Source: Flavobacterium branchiarum (lineage in GTDB: Bacteria; Bacteroidota; Bacteroidia; Flavobacteriales; Flavobacteriaceae). Taken from it: a stretch of 64,000 bases of DNA. Of this stretch, positions 25,815 to 35,778 are shown piece by piece (within the stretch, counting starts at the first letter, position 1; each line of letters starts with the position of its first letter). A program made the position numbers and the translations under genes. The notes beneath the pieces are model-generated. The model was given only the letters and a program-made list of their open reading frames with translations, had not been told where the DNA came from and searched no databases. Location: contig NZ_JAUFQQ010000003.1 of the NCBI RefSeq assembly GCF_030409845.1, forward strand, positions 496,001-560,000. Reading direction: 5' to 3'.

Positions 25815-26690
25815 TTAAGAATGTCGGTATTCATTAGGCGTCATACCGACCTGTTTTTTAAAGAACTTACCAAAAGAAGTTGCATCAGCATAATTAAAAT
25901 ATTCTGCCAATTCTTTAATCGTGATTTTTGAGGACTTGATAAGAGCCTTTGCTTCCGCAATAATATACTCAAATACCCATTCAGTGACCGTATTTCCGGT
26001 CTGCTGTTTTATAATAGTAGATAGGTACTTGGTCGATAACAACAACTTTTCTGCATAAAACAAAGTATCTTTTTCATTTCTGTAGTTTTTAAACAAAAGC
26101 TGATAGAACTCCCAGACCAATCGCTCCTTTTTTGTCAGGTTTTCTGTATCCAAAGATGTATGATTTTTTTCAATCAAAGCAAACTCATACATACCTGACA
26201 AAAGCGTATGTTGTATAATCTGCCTTCTGAACAAACTGTCCCTATGATTATATTTTTCAAGCAGATTATCATATATTTTAATCAAGACTTTATACTCTTC
26301 AATATCCGCTTTGAAATAGGAATTCTGGCGTGCATCAGGATAAAGGTATAAAGCATCGAATGCAGATACGAACTCGAGCGAGATTGACATATATTTCATC
26401 AAAAAATCACTACTTATTTCTTCTGGGTCGTATTGGATAATAGCTCCGGGTGAGAGTGCTATTACATCTCTTTCAGATAGAGGTATTGCTTTTAAGTTCA
26501 CGTTGATACTACCTTTCCCTTTTGTACATATACCAACAAGTAAGGAATTAATCTTTACTGGATGTTCGAGGGTGATACCAATAATATCCTCACTTGTATC
26601 TGATATTGCGAAATCATTCTTAAGGTTATCATCCGCCAAATTCAAATGCGAAACCTCTAGCGTATAAATTGTTTTATGTTTCATTATCAC
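25815..26690 (-). CDS. AraC-family transcriptional regulator
   Basis: The 291-residue protein has an N-terminal cupin-like sensor (about 15-160) and a C-terminal double helix-turn-helix, with LSTKYLSTIIKQQTG and the family signature ATSFGKFFKKQVGMTPNEYR at the end. It is divergent from the RND efflux operon, across a 154-bp control region, so it most likely governs that operon in response to a substrate. It belongs to the cargo between mobC and the rteC-like gene. Confidence 0.92.
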   Translation of the reverse strand: MIMKHKTIYTLEVSHLNLADDNLKNDFAISDTSEDIIGITLEHPVKINSLLVGICTKGKGSINVNLKAIPLSERDVIALSPGAIIQYDPEEISSDFLMKYMSISLEFVSAFDALYLYPDARQNSYFKADIEEYKVLIKIYDNLLEKYNHRDSLFRRQIIQHTLLSGMYEFALIEKNHTSLDTENLTKKERLVWEFYQLLFKNYRNEKDTLFYAEKLLLSTKYLSTIIKQQTGNTVTEWVFEYIIAEAKALIKSSKITIKELAEYFNYADATSFGKFFKKQVGMTPNEYRHS

Positions 26691-26844
26691 ATTATCTTTT
26701 AAGACAAATTAACCAAAAAAAATCAGTTTAACAGTCCATTATTCCAAAAATCGTACTATATGACTATATATTAGGAATGTATGACCTTTTTAATATATAC
26801 CATACATCGCAACTTTGCAATGTTAAAATATTGAATTAATCGGT
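26691..26844 (+). promoter_or_regulatory. Divergent control region of the AraC/RND pair
   Basis: Candidate plus-strand promoter: TTTT at 26787-26790, a 19-nt spacer, then CAACTTTG at 26810-26817, one base from the -7 consensus. Upstream lie a direct repeat ACTATAT (26755 and 26763) and an inverted pair ATTCC (26741) / GGAAT (26774), plausible AraC-regulator sites. Confidence 0.4.
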
Positions 26845-27870
26845 ATGAAAATTAGAAACTACTTAGTAATCGCCTCTCTTATCCTTCTTTTCGTTACAGG
26901 CTGTAAGAACAAAGAAAAGGAAACCCAAAGTGAACAGCAGATTCCAGTAAAGGCAGTATTGATTGCCTTAAATGATATTGACGGACAAAGAAAATACATC
27001 GGTTCGGTCGAAGAATCTGCACTAACGCAACTTAGTTTCCAAGTTGCGGGAAATGTGAAGCAAATACTTGTTTCAGAAGGAAGCAAGGTCAACGCAGGTC
27101 AACTCATTGCAACTTTAGACAGAGCCCGGTATCAAAAGGCCTATGAGGTAGCAAAATCCCAGAAAAAGCAAGCTAAAGATGCTTATCAGAGACTTAAGAT
27201 TATCTATGATAATAAGAGTTTGCCTGAGATCAAGATTATTGAGGCTCAATCGCTTCTTGAACAGGCAGAAGCTGCGGAGTCGCTTGCTCTAAAGGATGTA
27301 GAAGACTGTAACCTCTATGCTCCTTACAGTGGCGTAATCGGAACCAAGGGTATTGATTTAGGTACGAATGTAGCTGCCGGAATGCCAGTTTTCACCGTAC
27401 TTAAGGTAGATAAAATACGGGTTAAGGTTTCCATTCCAGAGAATGATATAAAAGAATTGAAAATGGGAGATAATGCAAATATCTATGTAAAGACCCTAGA
27501 TAAGAGTTATATCGGGAAAATTATTGAAAAGGGAGTCGTTGCCAATCCATATTCAAGAGCATACACGGTTAAGGTGGATATTTTAAATGGGAAAGACGAA
27601 TTGCTTCCCGGAATGGATTGTAACATAACGTTTAAGTCCGATAACGTAACAGGCTACTCACTTCCAATTTCTGTAATTCAAATTTCAGCAAGGAATGAAC
27701 GATATGTCTGGAAGGTTAACAAAGACAATACTGTGTTAAAACAATCAGTAAAAATAGGCGAGCTGACTTCTGATGGAGTTGTCGTATTAGAGGGCCTTAA
27801 AGAAGGAGACCGAATTGTTACCGAAGGTTTTCAGAAAATCTTTGAAGGATCTAAAGTTATCGTTAAATAA
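26845..27870 (+). CDS. RND efflux periplasmic adaptor lipoprotein
   Basis: The 341-residue protein has a lipoprotein signal with lipobox FVTGC (Cys at residue 20), so it should be anchored in the inner membrane facing the periplasm. It shows a split biotinyl/lipoyl-like domain (VAGNVKQILVSEGSKVNAGQ and its return half), a helical hairpin (about 90-145), and beta-barrel and membrane-proximal domains. It should bridge the RND pump encoded 18 nt downstream to the outer-membrane channel. Substrate cannot be inferred. Confidence 0.92.
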   Translation: MKIRNYLVIASLILLFVTGCKNKEKETQSEQQIPVKAVLIALNDIDGQRKYIGSVEESALTQLSFQVAGNVKQILVSEGSKVNAGQLIATLDRARYQKAYEVAKSQKKQAKDAYQRLKIIYDNKSLPEIKIIEAQSLLEQAEAAESLALKDVEDCNLYAPYSGVIGTKGIDLGTNVAAGMPVFTVLKVDKIRVKVSIPENDIKELKMGDNANIYVKTLDKSYIGKIIEKGVVANPYSRAYTVKVDILNGKDELLPGMDCNITFKSDNVTGYSLPISVIQISARNERYVWKVNKDNTVLKQSVKIGELTSDGVVVLEGLKEGDRIVTEGFQKIFEGSKVIVK

Positions 27871-27888
27871 AAATTTGAACTATAAGAA

Positions 27889-30800
27889 ATGGCAAATAAT
27901 ATTAAAGCGGTAGCATGGGCTATGCGTTACCATAAAGTCGTGTTTTTGGTAACAGCACTACTTCTAATCGCAGGAATTGGCGGGCTTCTTTATATGCCCA
28001 AACAAGAATATCCAACCGTAACTATTAATCAGGGGATTATTGCAGGAATATACCCCGGAGCAAATTCAGAACAGGTCGCAAAACAGCTTACAAAGCCTTT
28101 GGAAGAACATCTTTTCAAATATAAAGAAGTAAAAAGAAAGGCTACCTATTCACAATCCAAAGACGGCATTGTTTACGTGTATATTACGCTGAATGATAAT
28201 GTAAAAAACAAGGATGAAGTCTGGGCAAAAATAAGACATGGATTAAACGAACTTAAGCAGGAACTGCCTCCAGAGGTATTGGCATTGATAGTAGATTCAG
28301 ATTTTGGCGAAACTTCAGCTTTACTTTTTTCGGTCGAGTCTGAAAGCAAAACCTATCGACAGCTTGAGGGCTATATGGAACAAATAGAATCCAGACTAAG
28401 ACAGGTACCCGAAGTTTCAAAATTGACAAAGTCTGGCCAGCAAAAAGAAAGGATTGCCATCTATCTTGATAAGGGAAAAATGGCTAAGAATGGCATTCAG
28501 GCTCAGCAAATCGGAGAAGTACTCTATACACAGGGACTGAAAGGATATGCAGGCGATATAGATAATGGAGATATGTCCATTCCAATCTATCTTAACACCG
28601 CAAATCAGACCGAGCAGAACATTGCTAACCAGATTATAAGGGGTGATGGACAGACGGACATTCTTCGCTTAAAGGATATAGCCAATGTTATCAGAGAATA
28701 TCCTGCACCTGACGATTTTATTAAGAATAACGGGAAAAAGTGCCTATTGATGTCTGTGGAGATGCAGACCGGAAATGATATTACACGTTTCGGCAAGGAA
28801 TTAAACTCAATTCTTTTAGAGGAGGGAGCCAAACTTCCTGCCGATGTTAAAATCAGTACCATTGTCGATCAATCAAAGGTTGTACAAAAATCTGTGGACG
28901 AGTTTCTGGTAGAGATGCTTATCGCCATAATTTCGGTTGTACTTGTTACTGTATTTTTTATGCCGGTACGTGTTGCTGCAGTAGCAGCTACCTCTATTCC
29001 CATCACTATTTTTATTTCATTGGGGATTATGTATGCAGCAGGTTTTGAATTAAACGTTGTTACGTTTGCCGCACTTATTGTTGTGCTAGGTTTGATTGTA
29101 GATGACTGTATCGTTATTGTCGACAGTTATATAGAGCATCTCGACGAAGGAATGTCCCGTTGGCACGCATCAATTGCAGGTGCGGGAGAGTATTTCAAAT
29201 CCTTAGTTTCTGCAACGCTCATTATTAGTGTTACATTTTTTCCCTTTCTCATCACACTGAAGGGACCGAATAGAGATTTTATGTTCTCCTACCCCTGGAC
29301 GTTGACAATCACGCTCTTTGTTTCTCTTGCGGTAGCCCTGTTTATTATTCCTTTTATGCAGTATATCCTGATAAAGAAGGGGCTGCATAAAGATAAGAAA
29401 GACACTAAGAAAAGTTTTCTTGATAGAATTCAGTTGGGCTATGATAAGATACTTCCCGTATTCTTTAAACGTCCGGTGCTAACTATGTCAATATTATTCG
29501 CATCTGTGGTATTAGCTATGTTGATGCTGGGCAATGCAAAAATGAGAATGATGCCAATTGCAGAACGAGATCTGTTCGCAGTCGAAATTTATCTTCCACA
29601 GGGGAATTCATTGGTTCAAACCGAAAAAGTGGCTGACAGTCTGGAAAAAATCTTAAAAAAGGATGATCGCGTTTTGTCGATTACTTCATTTATCGGAGCA
29701 AGCTCGCCACGTTTCCATTCAGGTTATTCACCGAATATGCCTTCGAAAAATTATGCCCAATTTATCGTAAACACCAAATCAAATAAAGCTACAGAAGAAC
29801 TACTGAATGAGTATGCCGACAAATATGCCTTTCATTTTCCAAGAGCTTATGTATTCTTCAAGCAGCTCGATAATGAAGTGGTACGCTATCCTATAGAAGT
29901 ACGATTGACAGGTGCTGATGAAGCCACATTAAAGTCGATGTCTAAGGAGCTAATCCGTGATTTATCTAAAATGGATGAATTCCTTTGGGTGCATAACGAT
30001 GTAGAAAACCCATCGTCGTCGGTACAGATAAATATAGACCAACAGCTTGCTAACCGTCAAGGAATTTCCAACAATTCTGTCGCTCAAGAACTTGGGGTTA
30101 TTAATAAAGGAATTGATATCACAAATGTTTGGGAGAATGACTACAAGATGAATGTCACCTTAAGAGGCGAAATAGACAGTTTACAGGAACTTAATCGTGT
30201 GGGTAATATTTACGTACCAAACATGGCTGGGGTATCCGTTCCGCTAAATCAAGTGTCTGAAGTTTCACCTGCATGGAGAGATGGACAAATCAATACCCGC
30301 AATGGCATTTATACCATCTCTGTACTTGCAGATCTAAAAAGAAATGTAAATCCGAATGATATATTTCCTAATGTAAGTAATCAGGTTGATTCTCTTCTTA
30401 AGAAGGAGGAGTATAAGAATGTTGAGGTTAAATATGGTGGTGTTTCAGAATCAAATGAAGAGTCGATACCACAAACGCTTCTTGCTCTTTTAATAGCCGT
30501 ATTCATTATCTATTTTGTACTTGTTTTCCACTACAAGAAGATCAGTCTGGCGAACTTGACGCTGGCATCCACCGTTCTTTGCTTTTTCGGTGCAGCATTT
30601 GGAATATGGGTAACTGGATTTGAATTCGGAATGACCTCTGTTCTAGGATTTGTATGTCTTATCGGTATTGTAATGAGAAATGGAATTATCCTTTTTGACT
30701 ATGCTGATAAGCTTAGGAAAACCGAAAAAATGACAGTAAAAGAAGCTGCATTAGAAGCTGGAAGAAGAAGAATGCGGCCGATTGTACTTACTTCAGTAGC

Positions 30801-30969
30801 CGCATCGGTTGGCGTAATTACAATGTTGGTCGTTGGGAGTCCGCTTTGGGGGCCAATGGCAGCTATCATCTGCTTCGGCGCACTGTTCTCCATGGTCTTT
30901 ATATTAACAATCCTGCCTGTCTCTTATTGGCTCGTATACAGAAAACAGGATACTAAAATCATAAAATAA
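27889..30969 (+). CDS. RND-family efflux pump permease
   Basis: The 1026-residue protein has the 12-helix RND design: an N-terminal helix, a large periplasmic loop, six helices, then a second half repeat. The proton-relay helix contains GLIVDDCIVIVD with the paired aspartates. The N-terminal YPTVTINQ and PGANSEQV motifs fit the AcrB/HAE1-type or the simpler adaptor-linked RND pumps of Bacteroidota. It should export small molecules by proton antiport together with the flanking adaptor and TolC-like proteins. It overlaps the TolC-like gene by 1 nt. Confidence 0.94.
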   Translation: MANNIKAVAWAMRYHKVVFLVTALLLIAGIGGLLYMPKQEYPTVTINQGIIAGIYPGANSEQVAKQLTKPLEEHLFKYKEVKRKATYSQSKDGIVYVYITLNDNVKNKDEVWAKIRHGLNELKQELPPEVLALIVDSDFGETSALLFSVESESKTYRQLEGYMEQIESRLRQVPEVSKLTKSGQQKERIAIYLDKGKMAKNGIQAQQIGEVLYTQGLKGYAGDIDNGDMSIPIYLNTANQTEQNIANQIIRGDGQTDILRLKDIANVIREYPAPDDFIKNNGKKCLLMSVEMQTGNDITRFGKELNSILLEEGAKLPADVKISTIVDQSKVVQKSVDEFLVEMLIAIISVVLVTVFFMPVRVAAVAATSIPITIFISLGIMYAAGFELNVVTFAALIVVLGLIVDDCIVIVDSYIEHLDEGMSRWHASIAGAGEYFKSLVSATLIISVTFFPFLITLKGPNRDFMFSYPWTLTITLFVSLAVALFIIPFMQYILIKKGLHKDKKDTKKSFLDRIQLGYDKILPVFFKRPVLTMSILFASVVLAMLMLGNAKMRMMPIAERDLFAVEIYLPQGNSLVQTEKVADSLEKILKKDDRVLSITSFIGASSPRFHSGYSPNMPSKNYAQFIVNTKSNKATEELLNEYADKYAFHFPRAYVFFKQLDNEVVRYPIEVRLTGADEATLKSMSKELIRDLSKMDEFLWVHNDVENPSSSVQINIDQQLANRQGISNNSVAQELGVINKGIDITNVWENDYKMNVTLRGEIDSLQELNRVGNIYVPNMAGVSVPLNQVSEVSPAWRDGQINTRNGIYTISVLADLKRNVNPNDIFPNVSNQVDSLLKKEEYKNVEVKYGGVSESNEESIPQTLLALLIAVFIIYFVLVFHYKKISLANLTLASTVLCFFGAAFGIWVTGFEFGMTSVLGFVCLIGIVMRNGIILFDYADKLRKTEKMTVKEAALEAGRRRMRPIVLTSVAASVGVITMLVVGSPLWGPMAAIICFGALFSMVFILTILPVSYWLVYRKQDTKIIK

Positions 30970-32279
30970 TGAAATCTGTTCACTATATATTTTTTGCTCT
31001 TTTCTTTTTGGTTACAAGTGTTGCATCAGCACAGACAACCTATACGTTAGAGCAATGCAAAGAACTCACGTTAAAGAATAATAATGCTTTAAAAGCTGAC
31101 CGTTTGTCTATAGAAGAAGCATCACTAACGACAAAAGAGGCTTTTACAAACTATTTTCCAAAAGTTAGTGCATTTGGATTAGGATATCACCTAAAGGAAG
31201 GGATGATCGGTAAAGAATCCGCAGAAATGATAAACATGCTTGGTTCAAGTTTTCCCGGAATGCCCAATGTAAGGGACAGGAGAAATGGATATATGCTGGG
31301 TATATCTTTAGAACAACCAGTCTTTACTGGAGGGCAAATTTACTACGGAAATAAATTAGCAGAGTTGGGGGAAGAAACCAGTAAATATCAAGTTCAGGAA
31401 GCTGAAAAAAATATACTGGTCAATGTAGAACAATACTACTGGACCCTAGTAGCTTTATATGAGAAACGCAAGACTATTCAAGTAATGAAAAATCTAGCTG
31501 ACAATCTATTCAGTGACGTGAAAGTTGCTGTAGATGCAGGTGTGACAAATAGGAATGATCTACTACAGGTACAGTTGAAACAAAATGAGATAAAGACAAG
31601 TAGTGTGGAGCTAGAAAACAGCATCAGCTTATTAAAAATTCAGCTTGCACAATTAATGAACGTAGATGGTGGTCAATTCGAAATTGAAACCAAGGATCAA
31701 GAGTATATTTCCAATCCCGTTACTCTGCTTGTGGATCATAACCAGGCCGTAACAAATACGAATATGCACAAGCTCCTAAGTAAAAACATTGAAGCGAAAC
31801 AACTGGAAAAGAAAATAGAACGTGGCAAATTGCTTCCATACTTTGGTGTTGGAGCTGGCTATTACCAATACAATGATATTTTCAAAAATACAAATCCGTC
31901 CACTATGGTTCATGCAACTTTATCACTTCCCATTTCAGACTGGTGGGGAGGTTCTTACAATCTCCGTAAAAAGCAAACTCAGATAGACAGGGCAGAATAC
32001 GAGAAAACAGATACTGATCAAAAGCTTTTTGTCATGTTCCAGAGTTATTGGAACAAATTAAATGAAAATTACAACAAGATATTATTGGCTAAACAGGCCA
32101 TAGAGACAGCCGAGGAAAATGTGAGGATAAACAAAGATCAATACCAGAATGGCCTGAGCATCTTAAGCGATCTTATTGATGCCCAGTCGCTATTACAACA
32201 GAGTAGAGATCAGCACACGGAAGCATATACAGGATTTCTAGTTGCCAGGTATCTATATCTGAGAGAAACTGGAAGATAA
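30969..32279 (+). CDS. TolC-like outer membrane efflux protein
   Basis: The 436-residue protein has a signal peptide ending at ASAQ (about 1-21) and the duplicated TolC helical hairpins, including TYTLEQCKELTLKNN at the start and NGLSILSDLIDAQSLLQQSRDQ near the end. It should form the outer-membrane duct of the tripartite pump. The start codon overlaps the permease stop. Confidence 0.92.
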   Translation: MKSVHYIFFALFFLVTSVASAQTTYTLEQCKELTLKNNNALKADRLSIEEASLTTKEAFTNYFPKVSAFGLGYHLKEGMIGKESAEMINMLGSSFPGMPNVRDRRNGYMLGISLEQPVFTGGQIYYGNKLAELGEETSKYQVQEAEKNILVNVEQYYWTLVALYEKRKTIQVMKNLADNLFSDVKVAVDAGVTNRNDLLQVQLKQNEIKTSSVELENSISLLKIQLAQLMNVDGGQFEIETKDQEYISNPVTLLVDHNQAVTNTNMHKLLSKNIEAKQLEKKIERGKLLPYFGVGAGYYQYNDIFKNTNPSTMVHATLSLPISDWWGGSYNLRKKQTQIDRAEYEKTDTDQKLFVMFQSYWNKLNENYNKILLAKQAIETAEENVRINKDQYQNGLSILSDLIDAQSLLQQSRDQHTEAYTGFLVARYLYLRETGR

Positions 32280-32291
32280 AATTATAAAACA

Positions 32292-32537
32292 ATGAATAAA
32301 AGCAATTTTAAAAAGACACTTGGTTTTATATTTTTTGGCATTACGATTATATGCTGGGTTGGTGCACCTATACTGCCGTTTACTGATATTCCCAATAAGG
32401 CAATTGTGACAACAACGGTGGTTATTGTCGGAGAGGTATTTTTTGTATCTGCTATTGCACTTCTTGGAAAAGAATATTGGGGTAAAATAAAGCAGTGGTT
32501 CAAAAACTTATTCAGTAAGGAAACCAAAGAAAACTAA
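32292..32537 (+). CDS. Small two-helix membrane protein ('transporter suffix' type)
   Basis: This 81-residue protein has two hydrophobic helices (about 9-28 and 38-58) and a basic tail. It matches small proteins annotated as transporter suffix domain proteins, which also occur fused to or beside transporters. Located 12 nt after the TolC-like gene, it may be an accessory of the RND pump. Function is not established. Confidence 0.7.
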   Translation: MNKSNFKKTLGFIFFGITIICWVGAPILPFTDIPNKAIVTTTVVIVGEVFFVSAIALLGKEYWGKIKQWFKNLFSKETKEN

Positions 32538-32590
32538 AAACTTATAGAGATTAAAACATTTTAAATGGTTTACTAATCAATAAAAAAAAC

Positions 32591-32977
32591 ATGCAACAGA
32601 GCGTAAATTTTAGCGTAATATTTTTGACAGCATTTCTATTTTTTATCTGCTCAGCTTACGGACAGACCAATGAAGACAAATTTACAGGGAAGTGGCTTTC
32701 AAAGGATAAAATGATAGTTGAAGTCTACAAGGCGGGAAAAGGTTTTAATATAAAGCAACTAGAATCTCCTAAACCTAAAGAAAAGAAAAATAATGGAAAA
32801 GTTGTTGCTAAGAACATCCTTGAAACATCAAAAGGCGAATATAAGGGTACTTCAATTGATCTGACTGATGACAAGGAATATCAAAGTATCTGGATTATCA
32901 GTGATGAGGGAAAGAGCTTAACTTTCAAACTTAAATGGGGTTTTATTTGGCATAGCGAAAGTTGGACAAAATTCTAG
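32591..32977 (+). CDS. Exported DUF2147-like protein
   Basis: The 128-residue protein has a signal peptide (about 1-24, ending AYGQ). A small beta-rich domain follows, opening KFTGKWLSKDKMIVEVYK and ending in a W-rich segment, reminiscent of DUF2147 lipocalin-like proteins. It is periplasmic or exported. The role is unknown; it may belong to the efflux cargo. Confidence 0.6.
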   Translation: MQQSVNFSVIFLTAFLFFICSAYGQTNEDKFTGKWLSKDKMIVEVYKAGKGFNIKQLESPKPKEKKNNGKVVAKNILETSKGEYKGTSIDLTDDKEYQSIWIISDEGKSLTFKLKWGFIWHSESWTKF

Positions 32978-33027
32978 ACTTAATAAAATTTATATGATTG
33001 TACAGGATAATTTAAATGATTTAGGAA

Positions 33028-33675
33028 ATGATTTTGTATAACAATAGGCGTTGTATATTAATTGCTTTTTTGTTTTTTTTTAGCAACCATGCATTTTCTC
33101 AAGACACTTTAAGTAATAGCTATAGAGATAAAATAGAGGTCACTACTTCATTTGGAGTAAGTATCCCACGTTCAGATTTTATGAAGCATAGTAACATTGG
33201 TATAAGAACCATGACTGGTTTTCAATATCGGTATAACAAGAGTATATTCTTCAGAGCAGTATATGAGATATCACTCTACAGTTTTACAAATACTAGGTCG
33301 GTTGATGGGTTTTCCATTGTAAACAAAGGTAATCGATCTTCAATTGGAGCATTCACAGATGCTGGGCTAAATAAAAGTATGGGAGACAGATTTGAAATTG
33401 GAGGGTTTGCGGGGTTTGGTGTTTTGTGGCTGACAAGCTCCTTTACCGAGGTTCAAGGAAGTATTGCCAGTATTAATACGCAGTCGAAAACAAAAGCTTA
33501 TGAAACTTATCGATTGGGTGGTTTTGTATCATATCGTGTTAATAGGAAATTTGTTACTTATGTCGAATTGCAACATTTCAACGCTCTACGACGATCTCAT
33601 GTATTTGGAAGTAAGCTTGGTGGTACCAATATAGCCTTAGGTTTTCGTACGAATTTGAGAAATCAAAAAAGATGA
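33028..33675 (+). CDS. Outer membrane beta-barrel protein
   Basis: The 215-residue protein has an N-terminal signal peptide (through about residue 24, AFSQ). A run of alternating amphipathic beta strands follows, with aromatic residues and glycine turns, e.g. IGGFAGFGVLWL and ALGFRTNLR at the end. This suits an eight-stranded OmpX/OmpA-type barrel of the outer membrane. No specific function is visible. Confidence 0.65.
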   Translation: MILYNNRRCILIAFLFFFSNHAFSQDTLSNSYRDKIEVTTSFGVSIPRSDFMKHSNIGIRTMTGFQYRYNKSIFFRAVYEISLYSFTNTRSVDGFSIVNKGNRSSIGAFTDAGLNKSMGDRFEIGGFAGFGVLWLTSSFTEVQGSIASINTQSKTKAYETYRLGGFVSYRVNRKFVTYVELQHFNALRRSHVFGSKLGGTNIALGFRTNLRNQKR

Positions 33676-33720
33676 TAGAACGCCAGTATTAGCTCTGCGT
33701 AACAAAAAAAATAAAAGATT

Positions 33721-33972
33721 ATGGATAAAGTAAATTCACAAAAAATAAAGATTAACTGTTCGGTAGAGCAGGTTGTAGATATTTTTTTTCAGCTACATAA
33801 CGAACTCTATTTCGAGGGTAAGCCGTTAATTGGCGGCAATCCGGAAGATTTGGCGAGAATAATTACGAACTCTTTTCTAGATAATGAAGGCAAGGCATTA
33901 GATCCCTCTTGGATTAAGAAAATGTTAGTTCCACCCACACCTAGTAGGGAGTATAAGATATTTATAATGTAA
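33721..33972 (+). CDS. Small hypothetical protein
   Basis: This 83-residue reading frame has a plausible start (MDKVNSQKIKINCS) after an AT-rich leader. No family is recognised. It contains SVEQVVDIFFQLHNELYFEG and a C-terminal WIKKMLVPPTPSRE. Similar helical segments occur in small Bacteroidota proteins next to RteC-type genes, but I cannot place it. It sits between the barrel protein and a patatin gene. Confidence 0.5.
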   Translation: MDKVNSQKIKINCSVEQVVDIFFQLHNELYFEGKPLIGGNPEDLARIITNSFLDNEGKALDPSWIKKMLVPPTPSREYKIFIM

Positions 33973-34064
33973 CTCCTCAAGTTAGTATATGTCAGACAAA
34001 TTATGAGCTAGCGACTCAATAATGTCGAATAATTATAATCTAAAGTAGGAAAGGCAATTGAATA

Positions 34065-34859
34065 ATGATAGTAAATAATAAAATCGGGATTACGCTTTCA
34101 GGAGGTGGGTTTAGAGGAATAGCTCACCTCGGTGTTCTCCAATATATGGAAGAGTTAGGAATCTCATTTGATGCTATTTCAGGTGCAAGTGCAGGTGCAC
34201 TTATTGGGGCATTTATTGCTGAAGGCTACACTCCTGTTGAGATTTTCAAATTTGCAAAAACAGAAAACTTTTTCAACTACTCTGATTTATTTCAAGGTAA
34301 TGGAGGATTATTCAGTCCAGATATATTTGAAAGGATTATTACTAAATATATTCCTCATGACAGTTTTGAGCAGCTCAAAGTCCCATTATATGTTTCCGTA
34401 ACTGATCTTAGCAATGCTCGGTCTTTAGTGTTCAATCAGGGTTCACTAAGTTTTGCAATTAAATCTTCATGTTGTTTTCCGATGGTTTTTATTCCAGTCA
34501 ATTATAATAATGATACAATATTATGTGACGGGGGTATACTCAATAATTTTCCTGTTGAGCATATAAATGCAACGTGTGGAAAGAGTGTCGGTGTGGATGT
34601 AAATTCTATTGAGCTTACTAAGGGGGAATTGGGATATGGTGAAATTATGAATCGGATTATCCGAATAATAACTTCAAAAATAGATAAAGATGGAGCAAAT
34701 TACTGTGACGTTTTTATACAGCCTGGAGAACTTCGAAAGTTTTCTACTTTCGACACCAAACATATGGATGAAATATATCAAATAGGATATGAATATGCCA
34801 AAAAATTTCAAGATGATTTACTGTCTTTAATGGAGGGTAATAACAGATCAATGCCATGA
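34065..34859 (+). CDS. Patatin-like phospholipase
   Basis: The 264-residue protein has all patatin landmarks: the oxyanion loop GGGFRG (residues 12-17), the nucleophile serine elbow GASAG (about 39-43), and the catalytic aspartate in DGGIL (about 155-159). It should be an intact Ser-Asp dyad lipid acyl hydrolase. Patatins can be CBASS effectors (CapV), but this gene is 24 kb from the CD-NTase and on its own, so a link is not supported. It lies in the cargo upstream of an rteC-like gene. Confidence 0.9.
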   Translation: MIVNNKIGITLSGGGFRGIAHLGVLQYMEELGISFDAISGASAGALIGAFIAEGYTPVEIFKFAKTENFFNYSDLFQGNGGLFSPDIFERIITKYIPHDSFEQLKVPLYVSVTDLSNARSLVFNQGSLSFAIKSSCCFPMVFIPVNYNNDTILCDGGILNNFPVEHINATCGKSVGVDVNSIELTKGELGYGEIMNRIIRIITSKIDKDGANYCDVFIQPGELRKFSTFDTKHMDEIYQIGYEYAKKFQDDLLSLMEGNNRSMP

Positions 34860-34931
34860 TTTAGTGAACCATTATTTCTTGGCAGAAGTTAAATCTAGTT
34901 TCATAACTCATAAATGGCAACAATATAATAG

Positions 34932-35771
34932 ATGAAAAAATACTGTTATGACAAATTACAGCAGCTAAATGATCACCTAAATGATTTATCATGCGATAAA
35001 ACAATGTTACTCGCAGAAGACGCAATTGAAATTGCCCAAAAAAAACTGAATGAGGTAAAGGAGTTTATCATAGACCGAGGTTTTAAGGATATGAATGAGG
35101 AAATCTGTTTTTTTAAGAAGATAAAACCGCAGTTTGTTGCCAAGTTAATTTATTACAATGGTATTTATAAAATCGAAGCTAAAATACCTTATGGCGGAGA
35201 AAAAGCAACGAGAAAATACTTAAAAAATGAGATTACCAAATTAAAGCGATATTTTGATAATAATCTGGAATTTTACAGATATTATAAAACAAATAGCACT
35301 TATCTAGATGATAAATATTTTTTGCGAGGGAAATATGACATCAAACTTAGCTTAGATACTTACTATTTTGAGACAGACCATAGCTTTTGTACTAGCCATG
35401 ACTATAAAGTTGCAAAAATTTTAGCAAATGATCTTATTCAACTATATATTGAAGATAGGATTTTTAGACTTTCGAACATATTAACTACAAAAAATCCACA
35501 AGAATCTCTGAATTGGACAGGAAGTAAGGCAGCGCTGGTTGAGCTTATTTATGCTTTGCAGGCGCAAGGAGTATTAGATCATGGGCATGCTGATATTAAA
35601 CAGATATCAAGAGCATTTTCAAGGATGTTAAATATAGATCTTGGAGATTTTTATCACACTTATCTAGAGCTACGAAACAGAAAAATCAATAAAACTAAGT
35701 TTTTAGACTCTCTTCGAGATGGGTTAAGCAAAAAAATGGATGAACAAGATGATAGATCAGAAAATATATGA
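34932..35771 (+). CDS. RteC-family regulator, copy 1
   Basis: The 279-residue protein is homologous along its length to the RteC-type protein at 50408-51253 (shared ..IKPQ/TKPQ.., YYNG/YYNK, FYRYY, and ALVELIYALQAQG / SLIELIYALHASG). RteC of CTnDOT is a winged-helix regulator that activates the excision operon by binding inverted half-sites near its promoter. This copy is not next to an excision operon. It may have come with the efflux/patatin cargo, or control another promoter of the element. Confidence 0.8.
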   Translation: MKKYCYDKLQQLNDHLNDLSCDKTMLLAEDAIEIAQKKLNEVKEFIIDRGFKDMNEEICFFKKIKPQFVAKLIYYNGIYKIEAKIPYGGEKATRKYLKNEITKLKRYFDNNLEFYRYYKTNSTYLDDKYFLRGKYDIKLSLDTYYFETDHSFCTSHDYKVAKILANDLIQLYIEDRIFRLSNILTTKNPQESLNWTGSKAALVELIYALQAQGVLDHGHADIKQISRAFSRMLNIDLGDFYHTYLELRNRKINKTKFLDSLRDGLSKKMDEQDDRSENI

Positions 35772-35778
35772 TATTTGG

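Noticed and set aside
34065..34859. Patatin as a CBASS (CapV) effector
   Set aside because: It has intact patatin motifs, but lies 24 kb from the CD-NTase, outside the defence operon, and a SLATT effector is already adjacent to the synthase.
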